Origin: Chryseobacterium sp. G0162
GTDB lineage: Bacteria; Bacteroidota; Bacteroidia; Flavobacteriales; Weeksellaceae
Assembly: GCF_003815715.1 (NCBI RefSeq)
Contig: NZ_CP033922.1
Coordinates: 2,386,001 to 2,450,000, forward strand
DNA length: 64,000 bases
Direction: 5' to 3'
This document shows, piece by piece, positions 25,043-33,935 of the stretch; position 1 is the stretch's first letter, and every line of letters begins with the position of its first letter. The notes under the pieces were generated by a model, which was not told where the DNA came from, searched no databases, and was given only the letters and a program-made list of their open reading frames with translations. A program made the position numbers and the translations under genes.

Positions 25043-27609
25043 ATGGCGTTGAGCTTCATTAAAGCTTCAATCGGGGTCAAAGTATTGATATCTATCTTTG
25101 TAAGCTCTTCCCGAATATTCTCCAAAACCGGATCGTCCAGCTGGAAGAAAGAAAGCTGCATATTTTCTTCGGTTACCCTTTTGATATTTTCTGAAGCTCC
25201 CCCTTCCTGGCTTCTACTCGCCTCAAGGGTTTTAAGAATTTCATTCGCTCTGTTTACTACTTTGGCAGGCATCCCGGCTAATTTAGCCACATGAATACCA
25301 AAACTATGCTCACTGCCCCCTGGAACCAATTTTCTCATGAAGATAATATTCCCTTTGTTCTCCTGAATAGAAACATGGAAATTTTTTACTCTTTCAAAAT
25401 TCACAGTCATCTCATTCAGTTCATGGTAATGAGTCGCAAATAAAGTTTTAGCCTGTGTAACATGCTGATGAAGATACTCCGCAATAGCCCATGCAATGGA
25501 AACCCCATCATACGTAGACGTTCCACGCCCAATTTCATCCAAAAGAATAAGGCTTCGTTCTGATATATTATTCAAGATATTGGCTGCTTCATTCATTTCC
25601 ACCATGAAAGTAGATTCTCCTGCAGAAATATTATCTGTAGCTCCTACTCTTGTAAAGATCTTGTCCAGCAGCCCGATTTCCGCATATTTAGCAGGTACAA
25701 AACTTCCAATCTGAGCTAAAAGACACACAATAGCTGTCTGACGCAAAATCGCAGATTTACCGGCCATGTTGGGACCAGTAACCATGATAATCTGCTGGGA
25801 ATCTTTATCCAGGAAGATATCGTTCGGAATATATTTTTCTCCTAACGGAAGCGCATTTTCAATGATCGGGTGCCTTGCTTCTTTCAAATCAATAGCATAG
25901 CCGTCATTTAAGATAGGCTTAGTATAGCTTTCTGACACTGCTAACTCAGATAGCCCTGCAGCAACATCAATCTGGGCAATAATACTAGAGTTTCCTTGAA
26001 TCTGATCAATGTAAACCATAGTTTCAGCACATACATTTTTGTACAGTTGGCTTTCCAAAGCGCCTATTTTTTCTTCGGCACCCAGAATCTGGCTTTCATA
26101 TTCCTTTAACTCTTCAGTGATGTATCGTTCCGCATTCACAAGGGTTTGTTTTCTCACCCAGTCATCCGGAACTTTGTCTTTATGAGTATTTCGGACTTCA
26201 ATATAGTATCCGAAAACATTATTAAAATCAATTTTAAGGCTTGTAATACCTGTTCTTTCAATCTCTCTCTGGCACATTTCATCCAGAAATCCACGTCCTT
26301 TGCTCTGAAGATTTCTCAATCGGTCCAGTTCTTCAGAAACCCCATCTTTTACTACGTTTCCTTTGGCAATACTTACCGGAAGTTCTTCATTAAGGTTATT
26401 TTGCAGGAACTTGATCAGTTCTTCAAGATCAAACAGAGGCTCTAACCATGCCAGTACATCCGCATGAGGATGCAATAATGCTTTAATTTTATGAATATTG
26501 ATTAAACTTTGACGCAGATGCCCTAATTCCCTAGGCGAAATTTTCTCTGCAGCCAGTTTCCCCATCAATCGGTCAAGATCGGAAATTGACTTTAATAGCT
26601 GCCCTATTTCATATTTAAGATGATCGTTTTCGTTTAAAAAATCAATCAGGGAAAGTCTTCTCGAAATTTCATCAACAGATTTTAAAGGAAGAATAATCCT
26701 TCTTCTTAGCAACCTTCCTCCCATTGGGGTTGAGGTTTTATCAATAATATCCAGCAATGATTTTCCTTGTGGGTTGCTTGGATAAACGATCTCCAGGTTT
26801 CTTAATGTAAAATTATCCATCATCAGATAATCTTCCTGTGGAATGATCTGAAGTTTGGTGATATGAGAAAGTAAATTATGGTGAGTATCTTCTACAAGAT
26901 ATGCAAAAATAGCTCCTGCTGCAGTAATAGCTAACGGAAGAGCTTCCACTCCAAATCCCTTTAAGGAATTCGTTTTAAAATGATTGGTTAATTTCTCGTA
27001 GGCAAAACTGTATTGAAAAGCCCAGTCTTCCAACTTAAAGGCGTTTTTATTCTTAATTTGCTCAGGAATCTGTACGCTTCTCTGGAAAATGATTTCACTG
27101 GGATCAAAAGTATTGACAATATGCAATAGCTTTTCAAGATTACCCTCACTTACTAAAAATTCACCAGTAGAGATATCTACTAAAGCAATTCCATATTTTT
27201 CCTTTTCTTTATGAAGGGAAAGCAGGAAGTTATTTTTTTTGGAATTTAAAACCTGGTCATTGAAAGTAACCCCTGGAGTTACCAATTCTGTAACGCCTCT
27301 TTTTACAATGCCTTTAACCATTTTGGGATCTTCCAGCTGATCGCAGATAGCCACCCTCATTCCAGCTCTTACCAATTTGGGAAGATAAGAATCTATTGAA
27401 TGGTGCGGAAATCCTGCCAATTCTACACTTCCTTCTCCGTTATTCCTTTTGGTAAGAACAATTCCCAGTATCTGAGAGGTCTTCACGGCATCTTGCCCAA
27501 AAGTTTCATAAAAATCTCCTACTCTGAAAAGCAAAAGTGCATCCGGGTATTTGCCCTTGATGGTATTATACTGATTCATGAGTGGAGTTTCCTTCTTCGA
27601 TTTTGCCAT
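25021..27609 (-). CDS. mutS: DNA mismatch repair ATPase MutS
   Basis: 862 residues, full length for MutS1. The mismatch-binding N-domain has 'VGDFYETFGQDA' with the Phe-x-Glu reading motif. The C-terminal ABC ATPase has Walker A 'TGPNMAGKS', the 'STFMVEMNEAA' signature, Walker B 'LILLDEIGRGTSTYDG' and the 'FATHYHEL' switch His. It recognises mispairs and recruits MutL. A -7 box lies 17-24 nt upstream. No mutL nearby. Confidence 0.97.
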   Translation of the reverse strand: MAKSKKETPLMNQYNTIKGKYPDALLLFRVGDFYETFGQDAVKTSQILGIVLTKRNNGEGSVELAGFPHHSIDSYLPKLVRAGMRVAICDQLEDPKMVKGIVKRGVTELVTPGVTFNDQVLNSKKNNFLLSLHKEKEKYGIALVDISTGEFLVSEGNLEKLLHIVNTFDPSEIIFQRSVQIPEQIKNKNAFKLEDWAFQYSFAYEKLTNHFKTNSLKGFGVEALPLAITAAGAIFAYLVEDTHHNLLSHITKLQIIPQEDYLMMDNFTLRNLEIVYPSNPQGKSLLDIIDKTSTPMGGRLLRRRIILPLKSVDEISRRLSLIDFLNENDHLKYEIGQLLKSISDLDRLMGKLAAEKISPRELGHLRQSLINIHKIKALLHPHADVLAWLEPLFDLEELIKFLQNNLNEELPVSIAKGNVVKDGVSEELDRLRNLQSKGRGFLDEMCQREIERTGITSLKIDFNNVFGYYIEVRNTHKDKVPDDWVRKQTLVNAERYITEELKEYESQILGAEEKIGALESQLYKNVCAETMVYIDQIQGNSSIIAQIDVAAGLSELAVSESYTKPILNDGYAIDLKEARHPIIENALPLGEKYIPNDIFLDKDSQQIIMVTGPNMAGKSAILRQTAIVCLLAQIGSFVPAKYAEIGLLDKIFTRVGATDNISAGESTFMVEMNEAANILNNISERSLILLDEIGRGTSTYDGVSIAWAIAEYLHQHVTQAKTLFATHYHELNEMTVNFERVKNFHVSIQENKGNIIFMRKLVPGGSEHSFGIHVAKLAGMPAKVVNRANEILKTLEASRSQEGGASENIKRVTEENMQLSFFQLDDPVLENIREELTKIDINTLTPIEALMKLNAIKKMIGG

Positions 27610-27625
27610 AGTAAAAAATGAGCCC

Positions 27626-27633
27626 CAAATTTA
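27626..27633 (-). promoter_or_regulatory. -7 box for mutS
   Basis: Minus-strand TAAATTTG, a perfect TAnnTTTG, 17 nt before the mutS ATG. Confidence 0.5.
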
Positions 27634-27731
27634 AAAAAATAAATCCAGGGTTACAGAATTGTTTCACGGTTATCCCTGAATAACTTTTCTTTATCAGGAA
27701 TTAATTGTATTTTCACCATAAAATCACATCC

Positions 27732-28262
27732 ATGGAATTTCCTGTTTTAGAAACTGAAAGACTTATTTTGCGACAGCTTTCCCTTAATGATACCCAAGAT
27801 CTGTTCGAATATTTTTCTTTGGAAGAAGTCATGGAATATTATGATCTTGAAGCATTCAAATCTATTGAAGATGCCCAGCAAATTATTCAGCATTTCAACA
27901 GTGAATTTGAGAAAGAAAAAGGTTACCGTTGGGCATTACAGCTAAAATCAGATGGTAAAGTAATTGGTACCTGCGGTTATCATAACTGGTACAAAGAACA
28001 TTTCAAAGCTGAAATTGGATATGAACTCAATCCTCTTTACTGGAGACAGGCTTATATGAAAGAAGCCATTCTTCCTATTCTTACATTCGGTTTTGAACGT
28101 ATGAGATTACATCGTGTAGATGCTTTTATTGATCCTGCTAATATTTCTTCCGAAAAGCTTCTGACCTCACTGAATTTTCAGGAAGAAGGAACCCTCAAGG
28201 ACTATTTTTTCGAAAAAGGAAAATTTGTAGACGCTAAAATCTTCGGGTTGATTAATAAATAA
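27732..28262 (+). CDS. GNAT acetyltransferase, RimJ/RimL type
   Basis: Start chosen at MEFPVLETERLILR, the usual opening of the family. 176 residues. Core strands 'KVIGTCGYHNWY' and 'AEIGYELNPLYWRQAYMKEAI' (the acetyl-CoA loop region) and 'HRVDAFIDPANISSEKLL' are conserved. Substrate (protein N-terminus, antibiotic or polyamine) cannot be told. Confidence 0.85.
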   Translation: MEFPVLETERLILRQLSLNDTQDLFEYFSLEEVMEYYDLEAFKSIEDAQQIIQHFNSEFEKEKGYRWALQLKSDGKVIGTCGYHNWYKEHFKAEIGYELNPLYWRQAYMKEAILPILTFGFERMRLHRVDAFIDPANISSEKLLTSLNFQEEGTLKDYFFEKGKFVDAKIFGLINK

Positions 28263-28301
28263 GGCTGGAAATTGAATGAAGTTACTGGAGGTTTGAAACT
28301 T

Positions 28302-29180
28302 CTAATTTCCTTCCCTCAAGTGCTTTTCCAAAGCTTCTGAACTCTTCTTATAGGCCCACTTTTGTTTATAATCTACCCATTTTGATTTAAACAGCTTACG
28401 CATAATCTTATCTGTATATCTCATGATAAAGACATGATACAGCATATTGGCAAACACATTGGGTTTATTGGGAAGTGCTCTTAATGATAATGAAAATCCA
28501 GGTTCAAGATATCGGTTGAAATGCCAGAATGCTCCAGGAATGAAAAGAGCATCTCCGTGTTCCATAAAGATTTCATATCCTTTCGCGTACTTCAGTGCCG
28601 GGAATTTTTCATAATCAGGATTCTCATAATCTACCTCATAGATAGTATGAACAGATAATGGAACTTTATATAAAAACGGCGACTGTTTCTGATCGAATAA
28701 CAAAATTCTCTTTTTCCCTTCAAAATGGATGTGCATAAAGTCCCCCAAATCTACATCATAATGCATCAAAACATGAGCTTCACTTCCCCCAAAGAATAAC
28801 GTAGGAAGCCTTTTAAAGAATTTTATCCCAAGATCAGGGTAGGTGAAATTTTTAAGCAGTTCCGGAAGTCTGTCTGTAATAATGTAGAAGAAAATCCTGA
28901 GATCTGAAGGTTTACTTTTTATCGTATCAATATAATCCCTCATTTTCATATTGGCTACCGGAGCATCGGAACTTTTAGCCGCATCAGCAGGTTTATTGTC
29001 ATACAAAGGAACATCCTGGTCGCCTGCCTTCTCTCGGATATAGGCAAGATTCCATTGATCAAAAGCATCCCAACGGCTCGCAAAATTCTTGATTAAAAGA
29101 GGTTTCTGCTTTTTGAAATAATTCTTCTGAAAATCTTCTTTACTGATATCATTGACTACATCTACGTTTTCGAGGATCAT
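28302..29180 (-). CDS. Cupin-like (JmjC/Cupin_8) 2-oxoglutarate-type oxygenase
   Basis: 292 residues. 'KPLLIKNFASRWDAFDQWN' is the typical N-terminus. The metal site is 'LMHYDVDLGDF' (HxD near residues 147-149) plus a distal His in 'FIPGAFWHFNRYL'; 'DALFIPGAFWHF' is the Cupin_8 hallmark. Such enzymes hydroxylate proteins or small molecules; the target is unknown. Cytosolic. Confidence 0.85.
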   Translation of the reverse strand: MILENVDVVNDISKEDFQKNYFKKQKPLLIKNFASRWDAFDQWNLAYIREKAGDQDVPLYDNKPADAAKSSDAPVANMKMRDYIDTIKSKPSDLRIFFYIITDRLPELLKNFTYPDLGIKFFKRLPTLFFGGSEAHVLMHYDVDLGDFMHIHFEGKKRILLFDQKQSPFLYKVPLSVHTIYEVDYENPDYEKFPALKYAKGYEIFMEHGDALFIPGAFWHFNRYLEPGFSLSLRALPNKPNVFANMLYHVFIMRYTDKIMRKLFKSKWVDYKQKWAYKKSSEALEKHLREGN

Positions 29181-29430
29181 ATACTTTGTATTTAATGTGA
29201 ATTAAAAATAGTGTTTTTTTGAAAACCGTAAAAATTAAGATAAAAGGTGGGAAGCCGGAAAAAGGAGGCCCGAGGTTAATGTTGGTTCAAAAAAGAATTC
29301 GGTTATAATAAAATTGACGGGATTTGTCAAAGACATTAAAAGCGTGATATCCCTGTTCTTTTGCTTCAATTACTTCCCTTTTCCAACTTCAGACTTCCTT
29401 ACTTTATTAGCAGAGCTCGGATGAAAAATT

Positions 29431-29438
29431 TATATTTG
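29431..29438 (+). promoter_or_regulatory. -7 box deciding the bestrophin start
   Basis: TATATTTG, a perfect TAnnTTTG. The GTG at 29438 overlaps it, so the usable start is ATG 29456. Confidence 0.55.
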
Positions 29439-29455
29439 TGGTATTAAGCGAATTT

Positions 29456-30334
29456 ATGAGAGTCTATAACACGAAACATTTCCTTAAAATACTTTTCAGT
29501 TTACACAAAAGTGATACCCTGAAGATTCTTTTTCCAAGTATGATTATGGTTGGATTATATTCCTGGGGAATTCAGTATCTGGAAGTAGGATATTTTCACC
29601 TTACTGCAAAATCAGGCATCAGTAATGTAGGGATGATTCATTCCCTGCTGGGATTTGTATTGTCTCTTTTACTGGTCTTCAGAACCAATACTGCGTATGA
29701 CAGATGGTGGGAAGGAAGAAAACTTTGGGGAAAGCTGGTGAATGATACCCGAAACTTTGCTATAAAAATCAATACCATTCTTGGAGATAACCGTCAGGAT
29801 GCAGAACAGGTTTCAAGATATTTAAAATATTTCCCTCACTTTTTAGCCAAACACCTTTCTAAGGAGTCTACCCGACTGGCATTGGACGAAGATTATTCAG
29901 AGATTGAAAAAACGTTGAAAAACCATGGGCCGAGTGAAATTATTATTCTTTTAAGTCATAAACTTAGCCAATTAAAAAAAGAAGGCAAGATTTCAGAGAT
30001 TGAAATGCTGTATCTGGACACTCAGCTGTCAGGGTTTCTTGATGTATGTGGTGGATGTGAAAGGATTAAAAATACTCCTATTCCCTATTCTTATTCCTCG
30101 TTTATTAAAAAATTCATCATCCTATATGTACTTGCTCTTCCTATTGCTTACGTGATTACGATAGGGCTTTTCATGATACCTCTTACTGTTTTTGTCTATT
30201 ATGTACTGATGAGTCTTGAAATGATTGCTGAAGAGATAGAAGATCCTTTCAACAATGATGAAAATGATATCCCAATGGAGACAATAGCCCAGAATATTGA
30301 GAAAAATGTTCATCAGATCATGAGCAAAAAATAA
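29456..30334 (+). CDS. Bestrophin-family (UPF0187) channel protein
   Basis: Start MRVYNTKHF. About 292 residues with two N-terminal helices, 'LGFVLSLLLVFRTNTAYDRWWEGRKLWG' (the family hallmark around the pore and first loop), a cytosolic helical middle, and two more helices near 215-260 including 'IPYSYSSFIKKF'. Bacterial bestrophins form pentameric ion channels. Monocistronic; ends at a perfect palindrome. Confidence 0.9.
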   Translation: MRVYNTKHFLKILFSLHKSDTLKILFPSMIMVGLYSWGIQYLEVGYFHLTAKSGISNVGMIHSLLGFVLSLLLVFRTNTAYDRWWEGRKLWGKLVNDTRNFAIKINTILGDNRQDAEQVSRYLKYFPHFLAKHLSKESTRLALDEDYSEIEKTLKNHGPSEIIILLSHKLSQLKKEGKISEIEMLYLDTQLSGFLDVCGGCERIKNTPIPYSYSSFIKKFIILYVLALPIAYVITIGLFMIPLTVFVYYVLMSLEMIAEEIEDPFNNDENDIPMETIAQNIEKNVHQIMSKK

Positions 30335-30360
30335 GAAATCAACCTTTAAAGGTTGATTTC
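30335..30360. terminator. Perfect 26-bp palindrome, bidirectional terminator
   Basis: GAAATCAACCTTT / AAAGGTTGATTTC, 13-bp arms with no spacer, between convergent genes. The last codons and stop of the minus-strand gene (30346) lie inside it. Confidence 0.75.
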
Positions 30361-30945
30361 TTTGAGTTCTCCGTCTTGTTTAATTTCTACAAACTTACTT
30401 TCTCTGTTGGCAGCATCGTAACCGTAGAAAAATGTGGAATAGATAGGGGATGAATACAAATAGTTACCCAATCCATTATAAGTATCTGTTGTTCCGGTCT
30501 GCTGCTGATAGCTTCCCGTTGCCGTAAAGTTCACAATCGTTTCGAGGTAATACTTGCCAGGCTTCAGTTTTTCAAATTTAAATCTCCCGTGGTCATCCGT
30601 TAAAGCCTCCACTCTATATTTAAAGGCCTCTTCAGACATATACACCGTTGTTTTTTTATTTTCATACTTCTTTCTCATATTATAAAACTCTTCAAAATAA
30701 GGAGTTACCGGAAAAAGCATGATGACTGTTCCTTTCGGAGCATAATGTTTCTGTCCTAGCAATGGTTTGATTCCCCAATTATTTTTTTGTTTGGTAGAAG
30801 CAACCCCTTCAATCGTTGAATTTCCGAATGCCAGCATATCACGGGCTAATTTTTTATCAAAGAAAGCTTGTGGATAATACGTATTTTGTGCTTGTGTATG
30901 CAAAAAAGCAAACATCAGTATAAATAAAGTGAATAATTTTTTCAT
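30346..30945 (-). CDS. Exported protein with carboxypeptidase-regulatory-like domain
   Basis: Start at MKKLFTLF (30945), beginning a signal peptide that ends 'LHTQAQ'; the longer frame crosses the divergent promoter region. 199 residues. 'VEALTDDHGRFKFEKLKPGKYYLET' is a carboxypeptidase-regulatory/SdrD-type beta-sandwich. The N-terminal half mentions a conserved 'ASTKQKN' and 'PKGTVIMLFPVTPYFEEFY'. Periplasmic or surface; function unknown. Confidence 0.65.
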   Translation of the reverse strand: MKKLFTLFILMFAFLHTQAQNTYYPQAFFDKKLARDMLAFGNSTIEGVASTKQKNNWGIKPLLGQKHYAPKGTVIMLFPVTPYFEEFYNMRKKYENKKTTVYMSEEAFKYRVEALTDDHGRFKFEKLKPGKYYLETIVNFTATGSYQQQTGTTDTYNGLGNYLYSSPIYSTFFYGYDAANRESKFVEIKQDGELKEINL

Positions 30946-30960
30946 AGTATATTTTTGAAT

Positions 30961-30968
30961 CAAATATA
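30961..30968 (-). promoter_or_regulatory. -7 box of divergent promoter pair (leftward)
   Basis: Minus-strand TATATTTG, 15 nt before the ATG at 30945. It is back-to-back with the rightward box 10 bp away. Confidence 0.55.
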
Positions 30969-30978
30969 AGTATTTTAC

Positions 30979-30986
30979 TATTTTTG
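30979..30986 (+). promoter_or_regulatory. -7 box of divergent promoter pair (rightward)
   Basis: TATTTTTG, a perfect TAnnTTTG, 14 nt before the ATG at 31001. Confidence 0.55.
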
Positions 30987-31000
30987 AAATAAAAATAGCT

Positions 31001-31621
31001 ATGAAATACATTTTTCTATTGTTTTTTTCTTTTTCCATGATGGGACTGGCACAGAAACCTTGTGGATATAAAGACGGATTGCAGGAAGGAAGCTGCAAGG
31101 AATTCTATGACAACGGACAGGTAAAAAATACGGTCGAATGGAAGAAAGGGAAAAAAGAAGGGGATGCTGTTTTTTATTACGATAACGGAAAAGTAAACGC
31201 AAAAGGTGAATTCAAAAAAGATTTCAAAGTAAAAGAATGGGTTTACTATGATAAAAATGGAACGCTTACTGCTAAAGAAATATATAGAAATGGTGATAAA
31301 AATGTTTATGATAACAGCTTTACCGCTACTTTTTATTCTCCCAAAGGAGTTGTAGAAGAAGTTTCTAATTATAAATTTGCAAAACTGAATGGAGAAACCA
31401 AACTTTTTCATGAAGATGGAAAATCCATAAAGCAGACCGGATTGTATGATAATGGTCTTGCCACCGGAAAATGGAAAGTATTTTATCCATCAGGCAAGCT
31501 ACAGCGTGAAACAGAATTTGTCAATGATAAATGGAACGGCAACAGAATCCATTACCGTGAAGACGGAAGCATTGAAAAAACAGAGGTCTATAAAGACGGA
31601 AAATTAATCTCAACAAAATAA
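31001..31621 (+). CDS. Exported MORN-repeat protein (YwqK-like)
   Basis: 206 residues: signal peptide ending 'MGLAQ', then at least six beta-hairpin MORN/YwqK repeats of the form 'G....yYdnGk...' (for example 'GDAVFYYDNGKVNAKGEF', 'GKWKVFYPSGKLQRETEF'). In many genomes such proteins are auto-labelled 'toxin-antitoxin system YwqK family antitoxin', but the signal peptide here argues for a cell-envelope protein. It is 5 nt upstream of an RNA methyltransferase gene. Confidence 0.8.
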   Translation: MKYIFLLFFSFSMMGLAQKPCGYKDGLQEGSCKEFYDNGQVKNTVEWKKGKKEGDAVFYYDNGKVNAKGEFKKDFKVKEWVYYDKNGTLTAKEIYRNGDKNVYDNSFTATFYSPKGVVEEVSNYKFAKLNGETKLFHEDGKSIKQTGLYDNGLATGKWKVFYPSGKLQRETEFVNDKWNGNRIHYREDGSIEKTEVYKDGKLISTK

Positions 31622-31626
31622 TACAA

Positions 31627-32157
31627 TTGGTACAGAAACTAAAACTGGAGGAACTGAACAGAATAGATGTAGAAACATTTAAGAAAGTTGAAAAAATTCC
31701 GTTGGTCGTCATTTTAGATAACATCAGAAGTATGCACAACGTAGGTGCTGCCTTCAGAACGGCAGATGCCTTTTTAATTGAAAAAATAATTCTTTGCGGA
31801 ATTACTCCACAACCGCCCCATCGTGAAATTCACAAAGCGGCTTTGGGTGCAACAGAAAGTGTGGACTGGTCTCATGAAGAAGACACCAACAATGCTATTG
31901 CAGATCTGAAAAGCAAAGGATATGAAATCATAGGAATTGAACAGACTACCGGCAGCCAGATGATTACAGATTTCACTATTGACAAATCAAAAAAATATGC
32001 TTTGATTTTAGGAAATGAAGTGGAAGGAATCAGTGATGAGGTACTCCCTAATGTAGATGTATTTCTAGAGATTCCACAGCTTGGTACCAAGCATTCTCTT
32101 AATGTAAGTGTATGTGGTGGAATTGTAATGTGGGAGTTTGCAAAAGCCCTAAAATAA
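31627..32157 (+). CDS. TrmH/SpoU-family RNA 2'-O-methyltransferase
   Basis: 176 residues from a TTG start at 31627; no ATG gives a complete protein, and homologues start with a similar 'KLKLEELNRID'. SPOUT motif 1 is 'VILDNIRSMHNVGAAFRTADAF', motif 2 'ALILGNEVEGIS', motif 3 'IPQLGTKHSLNVSVCGGIVMWEF'. It methylates tRNA or rRNA ribose using SAM bound in the trefoil knot. Directly follows the MORN gene. Confidence 0.9.
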   Translation: MVQKLKLEELNRIDVETFKKVEKIPLVVILDNIRSMHNVGAAFRTADAFLIEKIILCGITPQPPHREIHKAALGATESVDWSHEEDTNNAIADLKSKGYEIIGIEQTTGSQMITDFTIDKSKKYALILGNEVEGISDEVLPNVDVFLEIPQLGTKHSLNVSVCGGIVMWEFAKALK

Positions 32158-32159
32158 AA

Positions 32160-32266
32160 AAACTGCATATGTCATTAGTAGACAGTGCAGTTTGAAATAA
32201 ATCTAATAAAAAGTAAAAATGAAAGGCGACAAAGGTACCTTTTTTTTGTTTACAAACAAATTTTAA
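32160..32266 (+). other. Hairpin and possible 15-residue ORF before the CBS gene
   Basis: An AAACTGCA / TGCAGTTT hairpin (32160-32193) lacks a T-tract. It is followed by ATG 32219 and a 15-codon frame (stop at 32266) whose leader TAATAAAAAGTAAAA is nearly identical to the leader of the aldolase gene (33919-33934). Coding status is uncertain. Confidence 0.2.
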
Positions 32267-32344
32267 CGGCATTTTTTTTGTTTTAACTTAAAAAAAGTCG
32301 TGTTTTCAGAAACAGTTTCGTTTAATTTTTTATAAATTAGCACA

Positions 32345-32998
32345 ATGTTTATCAAGGACTATATCTCAAAAGATTTTCCATGTTTTAGCTTGTCGGACTC
32401 TATAGAGTCGGCAAGAAATACATTGGAAGCCTTCGGATATTCTCATATTTTCATCAAAAAATCCCACCACTTTTATGGAGCCCTTGCTAAGGACTTTTTA
32501 TACGAAGAGGAAGGGGGAACTTTGAAGGATCTTGAGCATCAAATCGAACGATTTGCCATTTTGGATGATAATAATATTATGGACAGTATCCGTCTGTTTT
32601 ATACGTTTAGCACCAATGTGATCCCGGTAATTAATAAGAGTGAAAAGTATTTGGGTTATATTACCTGTGATGATATTTTTCAGGACCTTTCCCGTTATCC
32701 CCTATTTTCAGAATCAGGAGCTATTCTTACGATAGAGACGCCTGCCAGAAAATACTCAATGACGGAAATTGCCAATATTGTGGAAAGCAATAATTCGAAA
32801 TTTTATGGGGGATTCATTAGCTTTATGTCAGATGAGGTCATTCACATTACCATCAAGATCAGCAATGAAAACTTAGCCTCGATAGACTCAACTTTTGACC
32901 GGTACGACTACAGAATTGTTGAAAAATACTATTCTGATGAGAAATCCGATCTGTTTAAAGACCGCTTCGGTTTTTTCCAAAAATTTATAGAAATATAA
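32345..32998 (+). CDS. CBS-domain protein
   Basis: 217 residues. A tandem CBS pair covers about 1-125: 'FSLSDSIESARNTLEAFGYSHIFI' and 'MDSIRLFYTFSTNVIPVINKSEKYLGYITCDDIFQDL'. The C-terminal ~85 residues resemble an ACT-like fold. It is one base from the NAD kinase start, so co-translated. CBS pairs bind adenine nucleotides, so it may sense energy or NAD(P) state; this is inference. Confidence 0.85.
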   Translation: MFIKDYISKDFPCFSLSDSIESARNTLEAFGYSHIFIKKSHHFYGALAKDFLYEEEGGTLKDLEHQIERFAILDDNNIMDSIRLFYTFSTNVIPVINKSEKYLGYITCDDIFQDLSRYPLFSESGAILTIETPARKYSMTEIANIVESNNSKFYGGFISFMSDEVIHITIKISNENLASIDSTFDRYDYRIVEKYYSDEKSDLFKDRFGFFQKFIEI

Positions 32999-32999
32999 C

Positions 33000-33866
33000 A
33001 TGAAGGCAGCCATATATTCTCAGAAAAAAGATCTTGATACTTTTTTATATTTAAGCAAGTTTATCTCTGAACTTGAAACCAGAGGTGTAAAATCTGTTCT
33101 GTATGATGAAATGGCTGAAGCACTTCAGTTTTCAAAAATTTTCGAAACGTTCAATAATAAACAGGACCTTTTAGATAAAGAGGTAGATCTTTTCTTTACC
33201 TTCGGGGGAGATGGAACCATTGTAAATTCCCTTACATTTATTGAAGATCTTGAGATCCCAGTCGTAGGTGTAAATACCGGAAGATTAGGATTTCTTGCCT
33301 TTTTTACCAAAGAAGAGGCCTTTAAAGAACTGGATTCTATCTTAAAAGGAGATGTAAAAACAAGCCGTCGTTCAGTCATTGAAGTGGTTTCTCCAAATCT
33401 GGAAGGATCTTTTCCTTATGCCTTAAATGACGTAACGATTTCAAGAAAGGAGACCACCTCCATGATTACGGTAGATTCTTATATTAATAATGAATTTTTA
33501 AATGTATTCTGGGGGGATGGAGTGATTATCTCCACTCCTACCGGATCTACGGCTTATTCTTTAAGCTGCGGCGGCCCCATCATTTCTCCGAATAACGAAA
33601 ACTTCGTCATCACTCCTATTGCCCCTCACAACCTGAATGTGAGACCTTTAGTAGTAAACGATAAAGTGGAAATTAAATTCAGAGTAGAAAGCAGAGTCCC
33701 TCAATATTCATTGTCTTTAGACTCCAGACTGATCCATATTGAAACCGATAAGGAAATCATCATCAGAAAAGCAGACTTTCAGCTCCTTCTGGTACAACCG
33801 AACAATTTGAGCTTTTACGAAACCATCCGTCAGAAGCTGCTTTGGGGACGTGACAAAAGAAATTAA
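33000..33866 (+). CDS. nadK: NAD kinase
   Basis: 288 residues. 'FTFGGDGTIVNSL' contains the catalytic GGDGT motif (D71). 'GVNTGRLGFLAFF' and 'DGVIISTPTGSTAYSLSCGGPII' complete the NAD-binding site. It phosphorylates NAD to NADP. Follows the CBS gene by one nt. Confidence 0.96.
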   Translation: MKAAIYSQKKDLDTFLYLSKFISELETRGVKSVLYDEMAEALQFSKIFETFNNKQDLLDKEVDLFFTFGGDGTIVNSLTFIEDLEIPVVGVNTGRLGFLAFFTKEEAFKELDSILKGDVKTSRRSVIEVVSPNLEGSFPYALNDVTISRKETTSMITVDSYINNEFLNVFWGDGVIISTPTGSTAYSLSCGGPIISPNNENFVITPIAPHNLNVRPLVVNDKVEIKFRVESRVPQYSLSLDSRLIHIETDKEIIIRKADFQLLLVQPNNLSFYETIRQKLLWGRDKRN

Positions 33867-33935
33867 TGATTTCTTAAAAATGATTACCTTTACACGAAAT
33901 TAAGCACCTAATAAATTTATAATAAAAAGTAAAAC

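Noticed and set aside
31001..31621. Type II toxin-antitoxin system from the YwqK label
   Set aside because: The protein has a signal peptide and no toxin gene is adjacent.
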